From: CBCXVS01 sp965178525
Lineage (GTDB): Bacteria; Tectomicrobia; Entotheonellia; Entotheonellales; Entotheonellaceae
NCBI GenBank assembly: GCA_965178525.1
Contig: CBCXVS010000235.1
Coordinates: forward strand, 1 to 12,083
Direction of reading: 5' to 3'
Length of the DNA: 12,083 nucleotides
Positions 6,804-12,083 of the stretch are shown piece by piece; position 1 is the first letter of the stretch; the number at the start of each line of letters is the position of its first letter. Both the position numbers and the translations under genes were made by a program. Under the pieces are notes generated by a model. It saw only the letters and a list, made by a program, of their open reading frames with translations. It searched no databases and was not told the origin of the DNA.

Positions 6804-7172
6804 ATGATTGACCATTCCGTGTATAAACTGCTACACCTCATTGGTATCATCATGACCTTTGTCTCCCTTGGCGGCGTCATGTTGTACGTCAATAATGGCG
6901 GCACCAAGGAAGAGAATATCTTGCGGAAACCCGTAGCGATTACGCATGGCATCGGCGTCCTCCTCATCCTGCTGGGTGGTTTCGGCATGCTGGCGCGGCT
7001 GGGCCTCTCCGTGCTCTCGGGGTGGGTGATCATCAAACTCGTGATTTGGATTGTGCTCGGCGGCATCACCGTGCTGATCTACCGTGCCGGGGAAAGCGGT
7101 AAAAATCTCTGGTACATCGTCATCTTGCTAGGTGCGTTTGCCGCGTATTTGGCGATTAATAAACCGTTTTAG
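6804..7172 (+). CDS. Small four-helix membrane protein of unknown function
   Basis: The product is 122 residues and hydrophobic. The ATG at 6804 is chosen because GGAGG (6795-6799) lies just upstream and the protein then begins MIDHSVYKLLHLIG. The frame is open further left, but the extra part is not protein-like. Four membrane segments are apparent: about 8-29 (LLHLIGIIMTFVSLGGVMLYV), about 45-65 (THGIGVLLILLGGFGMLARL), about 70-92 (SGWVIIKLVIWIVLGGITVLIY), and about 100-118 (LWYIVILLGAFAAYLAI). Histidines H12 and H48, near the ends of the first two helices, recall small haem- or SirB2/CopD-like membrane proteins, but I do not recognise the family. It is the first gene of the plus-strand group, 52 nt before the hydrolase gene, and may be co-transcribed with it. 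Confidence 0.75.
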   Translation: MIDHSVYKLLHLIGIIMTFVSLGGVMLYVNNGGTKEENILRKPVAITHGIGVLLILLGGFGMLARLGLSVLSGWVIIKLVIWIVLGGITVLIYRAGESGKNLWYIVILLGAFAAYLAINKPF

Positions 7173-7212
7173 CAGCAGAGCGGCTCAGAATTATGGCACG
7201 TGATACATGCAG

Positions 7213-7218
7213 AAAGGG
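7213..7218 (+). promoter_or_regulatory. Ribosome binding site deciding the hydrolase start
   Basis: AAAGGG lies 6 nt before the ATG at 7225. The ATG six codons upstream (7207) has no purine-rich site in front of it. Confidence 0.45.
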
Positions 7219-7224
7219 CGTCAC

Positions 7225-9216
7225 ATGGCTGTGATCACACTCGACATTACCCACCGCAGTCCGTTTGCCGAGGGGCAAGCGTTTGGCCACGTTGGCCCAT
7301 ACCAACTCCTGCAAGGCACGGCCCATTTTGCCGTCGACCCCTTGCATCCGCGCAACGCCGCCATCACCGATATCGAGTTGGCGCCACGCGATGAAAGCGG
7401 ACGCGTCCGCTTTTCGGCCCATTTTGCCATGTTGCAACCGCTATACCCCGCATGTGGCAATCGCCGCCTGTTCTTCGACGTCGTCAATCGTGGCCGCAAA
7501 ACCGTCTTGCAGCGTTTTAACAGCGCCCCCGCCGTGACGGATCACACCGCGCCGCTCGACCCCGGCAACGGTTTTCTTATGCGGCAGGGCTATACGGTCG
7601 TCTGGTGTGGTTGGCAGGCCGATGTGCCGCCGACGCCAGGGTTGATGGGGTTGCAAGCTCCCGAGGCCCTCGGCCCGGATGGACCGCTGCAGGGACAAAT
7701 CCTGTGTCAGTTTCAGGCCAATGAACAGACCCCCATGTTTCTCCTGGCTGACCGCCAGCACCTGCCCCATGCGGCGGCCGATAGGCATGAGGCCGCGGCG
7801 ACGCTCACCGTGCGTGATCATCCGAACGCACCGGCCAGTCCCATCCCCCGTGACGCCTGGTCCTTCGAGCAGCTCGACGGCGAGCCGGAGCCGTACTATA
7901 TCCATCTGCATGCCGGCTTTGAACCCGGACGCATCTATCAACTGGTGTACACCACACGCGGTAGCACGCTCGTCGGCCTCGGGTTTGCCGCGGTGCGCGA
8001 CATCGTCTCGTTTCTCAAATTCAGCCCGGCCGATACGGGCAATCCCTGCGCTCAGACGCTCGACTATGCCTATGCCTTCGGCGCCTCACAGAGTGGCCGG
8101 TTTCTGCGGCAAATGCTCCACCTCGGTCTCGTCGAAGATGAGCATGAGCGCGTGGCGCTGGACGGCGTCATCCCGCATGTCGCGGGTGGCATGCGCGGCG
8201 AGTTCAATCTCCGTTTTGGCCAGCCTTCGAAAGATGTCTGCTACATCATTCCGGAACTGTTTCCGTTCACCGACACCATGCAAACCGATCCGGTCACCGG
8301 GCAGACCGGCGCGCTTCTGCAACGGCTCGACACCCGGGGCAAAACGCCGAAGATCATGTTCACCAACACCTCGGCGGAATACTGGCGCGGCGATGCGGCG
8401 CTGATTCATACCGATCTGGCGCACATGACCGACGCCGCGGAATCCGCTGCGGTACGCCGCTACCACTTTGCCGGTACGCAACACGGCAGCGGGCTCTTTC
8501 CACTAGTTGACGTGCGAGACCTGGATGGCATTCGCGGCCAATTATCCTTCAACAGCGTGGACTATACCCCACTCCTGCGCGCTGCGCTAACCAACCTGGA
8601 CCACTGGGTCAGCACGGGCGAGCCCGCGCCACCGAGTTGTCATCCGCGCCTGGCCGATGGCACGGCGGTGCCCTCCGAGAGCCTCGAAGCCGCCTTCTCT
8701 CGCCTGCCCGGCGTCCGTTTTCCGCCACACATGACCCGCGCCATACATCTGGATTATGGGCCCGAAACGGCCCAAGGCAGGACCACCAAACTCCCTCCCA
8801 CCCCGGGGGAGACGTATCCCGCACGGGTCGCGGCCGTGGACGACGATGGCAACGAAATGGCCGGCATTCGCCTGCCCGATCTCACCGTGCCCGTGGCGAC
8901 CCATACCGGATGGCATCTGCGCCATACAGACATTGGTAATCCTGACCTAGTCATTGGCATTACGGGTGGCCTGGCCGGCTGGACTCTGCCATTTCCCGCC
9001 ACGCCTGCCGACCGCGCCGCCACCGGCGACCCCCGCCCGTCGATCCAGGAACGCTACGCCTCCCGCGACGATTACCTGCAGCAAGTCCGCGCCGCCGCCC
9101 AGCGCCTCATAGAGGCCGGCTATATCCTAGCCGAAGACCTCTCCCGCATCGAAACCGGCGCTGCCGAACGTTACGAGGCCTTTCTTCGCGCACCCACGCC
9201 AGTAGGTCGTACGTGA
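7225..9216 (+). CDS. Alpha/beta hydrolase domain-containing protein (PF20091-like, large esterase-type)
   Basis: This 663-residue protein, from the ATG at 7225, belongs to the group annotated as alpha/beta hydrolase domain-containing, in the usual size range for it (about 500-700). The N-terminal part (RSPFAEGQAFGHVGPYQLLQG, then FFDVVNRGRKT and GYTVVWCGWQ) is typical of that family. The nucleophile region is AFGASQSGRFLRQ with S288 as the likely catalytic serine, in a GxSQSGR context rather than plain GxSxG. NTSAEYW with E385 and FAGTQHG with H420 follow and are the likely acid and histidine of the triad. No signal peptide is visible, so it is probably cytoplasmic. The substrate is not known; an ester or lactone is likely from the fold. 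It follows the small membrane protein by 52 nt and precedes an MFS exporter by 127 nt. Confidence 0.88.
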   Translation: MAVITLDITHRSPFAEGQAFGHVGPYQLLQGTAHFAVDPLHPRNAAITDIELAPRDESGRVRFSAHFAMLQPLYPACGNRRLFFDVVNRGRKTVLQRFNSAPAVTDHTAPLDPGNGFLMRQGYTVVWCGWQADVPPTPGLMGLQAPEALGPDGPLQGQILCQFQANEQTPMFLLADRQHLPHAAADRHEAAATLTVRDHPNAPASPIPRDAWSFEQLDGEPEPYYIHLHAGFEPGRIYQLVYTTRGSTLVGLGFAAVRDIVSFLKFSPADTGNPCAQTLDYAYAFGASQSGRFLRQMLHLGLVEDEHERVALDGVIPHVAGGMRGEFNLRFGQPSKDVCYIIPELFPFTDTMQTDPVTGQTGALLQRLDTRGKTPKIMFTNTSAEYWRGDAALIHTDLAHMTDAAESAAVRRYHFAGTQHGSGLFPLVDVRDLDGIRGQLSFNSVDYTPLLRAALTNLDHWVSTGEPAPPSCHPRLADGTAVPSESLEAAFSRLPGVRFPPHMTRAIHLDYGPETAQGRTTKLPPTPGETYPARVAAVDDDGNEMAGIRLPDLTVPVATHTGWHLRHTDIGNPDLVIGITGGLAGWTLPFPATPADRAATGDPRPSIQERYASRDDYLQQVRAAAQRLIEAGYILAEDLSRIETGAAERYEAFLRAPTPVGRT

Positions 9217-9292
9217 GACCCGCCACAGGACACCCCATCGCCATGCAACAACGGCCGCACATACCCGCAACGACCATGCACCACCACACTTA

Positions 9293-9325
9293 CATTCCGC
9301 ATTCCGCATTCCGCATTCCGCATTC
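9293..9325. repeat. Heptanucleotide tandem repeat, four CATTCCG units plus a partial fifth
   Basis: Four perfect copies of CATTCCG run from 9293 to 9320, followed by CATTC. The array lies in the gap between the hydrolase and MFS genes and ends about 18 nt before the preferred GTG start of the exporter. The unit is unrelated in sequence to the TCCTCAG array but has the same 7-bp period. Such heptamers resemble the short tandemly repeated repetitive sequences described in cyanobacteria. Copy number is likely variable. Confidence 0.95.
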
Positions 9326-9330
9326 GATAT

Positions 9331-9336
9331 GGGGTG
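9331..9336 (+). promoter_or_regulatory. Ribosome binding site suggesting a GTG start for the MFS gene
   Basis: GGGGTG lies 7 nt before the GTG at 9344. The in-frame ATG at 9329 is preceded only by the heptamer repeat, with no purine-rich site. Confidence 0.4.
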
Positions 9337-9343
9337 TCAACAC

Positions 9344-10627
9344 GTGACTGCGCCTTCTCGCTCCGCCGCCGCCAATCAACGTTCCTGGGGCCTGTTTCGC
9401 GCCTTTGCCAACCGTGGCTACCTACGGCTCTGGATCGCCAACTTCCTGTCATACACCCCGCGTTGGATGCAACTGACGTTTCTCGCCTGGCTGATTTTAG
9501 AGCTGACCAACTCGCCCTGGTATGTCGCCCTGATCGGTTTCTTTAGCTCCATGCCGATGCTCGTTTTCGGGCTGCTCGGCGGCCTGCTGGCTGACCGCTT
9601 CAATCGCCGCCGCCTGCTCCTCGTTCTGCAGACGGCGAATGTCGTGATCAATCTGTTGTTCACCCTGCTCCTCGCCGCCGGGGCCATGCGCGTCTGGCAA
9701 GGCTATCTGGTGATCCTGGTGACGGGCTCCTCCTGGGCGCTCGGGTTTCCGTCGCGCCGCGCCTTAATCTTCGATCTCTTAGGCACGTCCGACATTACCA
9801 ACGCCGTTGCCCTGGACTCCGTCGGCATGAATGCCAGCCGCATACTCGGCCCGGCGTGTGCCGGGGCGCTGATTACCCTCGTGGGCGTGACCGGCGGGTT
9901 CGTCATCGTCACCGCCACGTATGCTCTGGGTCTGTTGTTATTGTTCACATTGCGCCTGCAACAGGATGAACGTCTGACCCCACGGCGCGAGAATATTGTG
10001 CGGAATCTCATCGAGGGCTTTCGCTACATCAGTCAAGACCGGGTCATGATGGCCGACGTCTATATTACCGTGGCCATGAATTTTTTGCTCTTTCCCTATA
10101 TGCAAATGATCCCCGTGCTCGCCCGTGACGTGCTGCACGTCGGGCCCACCTTGATGGGATTTCTGCAAGGCGCAGAAGGCGTGGGGGCACTCATCGGGTC
10201 GCTGGGTCTGGCCGCCTTCACCATGGTGCGCTATCATGGCCGCGTGTTTGTTATGGGATCGCTGGTTGGGCTCCTGGCCCTGCTCGTGTTGTCCATGTCG
10301 CGCTGGTACATTATCTCGTTTCCGGCCATGCTGATCCTCGGCATCGGCACGGCGGGCTTTGGCACCATGCAATCGACCATCGTGATGCTCATGTCCAAAG
10401 AAGACATGCGCGGACGCGCCTTGGGCGTCATCAGTCTCGCCATTGGTGCCGGCCCCCTGGGTTCCCTCGTGCTTGGCGCCATCGCGGACGCCATTAGTCC
10501 GGTCTTTGCCCTGCGCCTGCATGCGTTGCTCGGGATTATCGTCTTGTCGTTGATCGTCCTAGTCCTGCCGACCATTATGGATCGCACCGAACCAGTCTTG
10601 CGATCTCCCCGGCCCAGTCCTTCATAG
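9344..10627 (+). CDS. Major facilitator superfamily transporter, MFS_3/EntS-like exporter
   Basis: The product is 427 residues from the GTG at 9344 (432 from the ATG at 9329), the usual size of a 12-helix MFS carrier. The first helices begin near YLRLWIANFLSY. The loop between helices 2 and 3 holds the MFS motif A as GGLLADRFNRRRLL. The stretch SSWALGFPSRRALIFDLL, followed by TNAVALDSVGMNASRILGPACAG, is characteristic of the MFS_3 group (PF05977), which includes enterobactin and drug exporters. The second half repeats the pattern (GVGALIGSLGLAAF; MSKEDMRGRALGVISLAIGAGPLGSLVLG). It acts in the inner membrane as a proton-driven exporter by family analogy, with the substrate unknown. The start is ambiguous because of the heptamer array directly upstream. 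The gene is followed by a 124-nt gap before the amidohydrolase. Confidence 0.9.
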   Translation: MTAPSRSAAANQRSWGLFRAFANRGYLRLWIANFLSYTPRWMQLTFLAWLILELTNSPWYVALIGFFSSMPMLVFGLLGGLLADRFNRRRLLLVLQTANVVINLLFTLLLAAGAMRVWQGYLVILVTGSSWALGFPSRRALIFDLLGTSDITNAVALDSVGMNASRILGPACAGALITLVGVTGGFVIVTATYALGLLLLFTLRLQQDERLTPRRENIVRNLIEGFRYISQDRVMMADVYITVAMNFLLFPYMQMIPVLARDVLHVGPTLMGFLQGAEGVGALIGSLGLAAFTMVRYHGRVFVMGSLVGLLALLVLSMSRWYIISFPAMLILGIGTAGFGTMQSTIVMLMSKEDMRGRALGVISLAIGAGPLGSLVLGAIADAISPVFALRLHALLGIIVLSLIVLVLPTIMDRTEPVLRSPRPSPS

Positions 10628-10751
10628 CCTACAGGTGCAATCCCATGCGCGGTATGATACGCTGCTGCCAAGCACGAGCGAAATCAGGGTTTGCCAGGGG
10701 TACGTTATGTGCGGTCTGCAGGACTAGACCTAGAAGTCAGGAGGGGAAATC
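10628..10751 (+). promoter_or_regulatory. Intergenic leader of the amidohydrolase with a possible -10 box
   Basis: TATGAT (10653-10658, five of six matches to a -10) has no good -35 at the right distance. A short inverted repeat GGTCT/AGACC (10713-10717 and 10726-10730) lies just before the ribosome binding site. A separate promoter for the amidohydrolase is possible but weakly supported. No terminator was seen after the MFS gene. Confidence 0.25.
10739..10746 (+). promoter_or_regulatory. Strong ribosome binding site of the amidohydrolase gene
   Basis: AGGAGGGG, close to the full anti-Shine-Dalgarno complement, sits 5 nt before the ATG at 10752 and fixes that start. Confidence 0.7.
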
Positions 10752-12083
10752 ATGCCTGAGTATGATCTGGTGATTCGTGGCGGCACCATTGTCGATGGAA
10801 CGGGTATCCCACGGTACCGAGCCGACCTGGCCGTCAAGAACGGCAGGGTGGCCATGATTAGCGGCGGCATCAAGGCCGCAGGAGCCAAAGAGATCGACGC
10901 CAGCGGCGGCATCGTGGCCCCAGGGGCCATCGACTTGCACACGCACTATGATGCCCAGCTCAACTGGGACCCCTATGCCTCGCTGTCGGGCTGGTTCGGC
11001 GTCACGTCTCTGACCATTGGCCAGTGTGGCTTTGGCTTTGCCCCGACCAAGCCCGAGGACCGGGATCTGAACATGCGGATGATGAACCGCATCGAGGCGA
11101 TTCCCTTGGAATCTATGCGGCTGGGCATGCGCTGGGATTGGGAGACGTTTCCCGAGTTCCTGGACAGTCTGGACCAGCAGGGGTTGGGCGTCAACGTCGG
11201 GGCACTGGTGCCTTTCTCGCCGCTGCGGGGTTACGTGCTGGGTATGATCCCGGCGCGGCAAAGGACCTCTGTCACCGAGGCCGAACTCAATCAGATGAAG
11301 CAAATCCTCTATGAGGGGATGCAAGCCGGCGCCTTCGGTTTCGCCGGACACCGAAATATGGAAGACCGCGCCGAAGACGGCAGTTTTCTGCCGAGCCACA
11401 TGGCCTCGCAGGAGGAGTATCTGGCGCTGGCCGAGGTGATGCGCGCGTTCGGTGTCGGTCACATCGGGTGGACGGTGGGCACGCACACGTATGGCGACCG
11501 TGAGGAACAGCGTGCCCTGATGGAACAGATGATGCACGTCAGTGGCCGCCCGCTGCATGTGCTCGACCTGGATACGACGGCCCAAGCCTGGTTGGAATCG
11601 GCTCGAGCCAAAGGACTCCCCGTGGTGGAGCAGGTGATCGTGGCCTCGACCGAGCCCGAATTCACCCTGGCGGAGTACAACATGTTTGACTACATGCCCA
11701 ACTGGGTGCAACCCCTCGTGGGGAGCCGGGAGGAGCGTCTGGCCAAGCTGCGTGACCTCAGCATTCGGGACGGCATGAAGCACGACGTGGAGGCGCACCC
11801 CAACAATCGCACCAATTGGAGCCGGTTGAAGGTGTTGCAAGTGGTCCACGAGCGGAATCACAAGTACGAGGGCCTGAGTGTTGAGGCGATTGCCGAGATC
11901 GAAGGGAAACACCCCCTGGACGCCTTCCTGGACCTCGCCATTGATGAGGACCTGGAGACCGAGTTTTGCCATGCCTCAGCGCCCCAGGACGAGGAGGCGA
12001 GGGCAGAGCGTATCAAGAGCCCGTACGCACACCACTCCATCTCCGATGGGGGTGCTCATACTCGGTACCTCACCATCAGTACC
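10752..12083 (+). CDS. Amidohydrolase of the N-acyl-D-amino-acid deacylase group (partial, cut by the right edge)
   Basis: 444 codons are open from the ATG at 10752 to the window end; family members run to roughly 480-580, so about the last fifth is missing. The N-terminus YDLVIRGGTIVDGTG is the usual composite beta-strand start. The metal motif IDLHTHYDAQ has H63 and H65, TIGQCGFGFAP has C92 (the bridging cysteine of D-aminoacylases), and HHSISDGGAHTRY has D432 (the catalytic aspartate). MRWDWETFPEFLDSLD is also typical of the group. Proteins of this type remove acyl groups from D-amino acids or hydrolyse related amides and cyclic amides in the cytoplasm. The usual HMR and SHHK metal-ligand motifs in the middle are not found: the matching region reads GHIGWTVGTH (H237, H245) and LHVLDLD (H269). 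The substrate is therefore uncertain and may differ from N-acyl-D-amino acids. Confidence 0.88.
   Translation, partial: MPEYDLVIRGGTIVDGTGIPRYRADLAVKNGRVAMISGGIKAAGAKEIDASGGIVAPGAIDLHTHYDAQLNWDPYASLSGWFGVTSLTIGQCGFGFAPTKPEDRDLNMRMMNRIEAIPLESMRLGMRWDWETFPEFLDSLDQQGLGVNVGALVPFSPLRGYVLGMIPARQRTSVTEAELNQMKQILYEGMQAGAFGFAGHRNMEDRAEDGSFLPSHMASQEEYLALAEVMRAFGVGHIGWTVGTHTYGDREEQRALMEQMMHVSGRPLHVLDLDTTAQAWLESARAKGLPVVEQVIVASTEPEFTLAEYNMFDYMPNWVQPLVGSREERLAKLRDLSIRDGMKHDVEAHPNNRTNWSRLKVLQVVHERNHKYEGLSVEAIAEIEGKHPLDAFLDLAIDEDLETEFCHASAPQDEEARAERIKSPYAHHSISDGGAHTRYLTIST

Noticed and set aside
9938..10522. Minus-strand open frame opposite the MFS gene
   Set aside because: Low-complexity His/Gly/Gln-rich translation, antisense to a well-supported transporter.
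10737..11972. Long minus-strand open frame (411 codons) opposite the amidohydrolase
   Set aside because: It is the antisense shadow of a gene with clear motifs and a strong ribosome binding site; its translation is rich in His, Arg and Gln and resembles no protein.

Overview
The window looks like a chromosomal piece of an uncultivated Gram-negative bacterium. Most genes have GC-rich third positions, and both solute-binding proteins carry Sec signal peptides without a lipobox, as expected for free periplasmic proteins. The gene mix (family-5 peptide-type ABC transporter, large PF20091-type alpha/beta hydrolase, MFS_3 exporter, D-aminoacylase-like amidohydrolase) and the heptanucleotide tandem repeats resemble Tectomicrobia/Entotheonella-like or deltaproteobacterial genomes. 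That is an impression, not a proven assignment. No rRNA, tRNA or CRISPR array was seen.

Layout, left to right. (1) Positions 1-1139, minus strand, visibly more AT-rich: a gene for a helix-turn-helix plus TIR-domain protein, probably of the anti-phage NADase type. Its frame ends at a TAA (354-356) but stays open for 117 more codons to the window edge, so a longer gene has apparently been split by a nonsense codon. (2) Positions 1140-1355: an intergenic strip with a twice-repeated 15-mer (period 18), perhaps a mobile-element scar, and a hairpin downstream of the next operon. (3) Positions 1356-6539, minus strand: a tight four-gene operon, in transcription order DppB-like permease, DppC-like permease, and two tandem solute-binding proteins about 85% identical. 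No ATPase gene is present. A 7-bp tandem repeat lies exactly between the two binding-protein genes. (4) Positions 6540-6803: a divergent intergenic region with direct and inverted repeats and a candidate promoter. (5) Plus strand from 6804: a small four-helix membrane protein, a 663-residue alpha/beta hydrolase, an MFS exporter preceded by a second, different heptamer array, and an amidohydrolase of the N-acyl-D-amino-acid deacylase group cut by the right edge.

Taken together, the right 80% reads as a scavenging locus. A periplasmic binding-protein importer takes up peptide-like or other organic solutes, and two hydrolases (esterase-like and D-aminoacyl/amidohydrolase-like) could process imported or exported compounds, with an MFS pump nearby. 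Substrates cannot be read from the sequence. The most unusual points are the interrupted TIR gene at an AT-rich boundary, the duplicated binding proteins with a repeat array rich in Shine-Dalgarno-like cores, and the altered metal-site region of the amidohydrolase.
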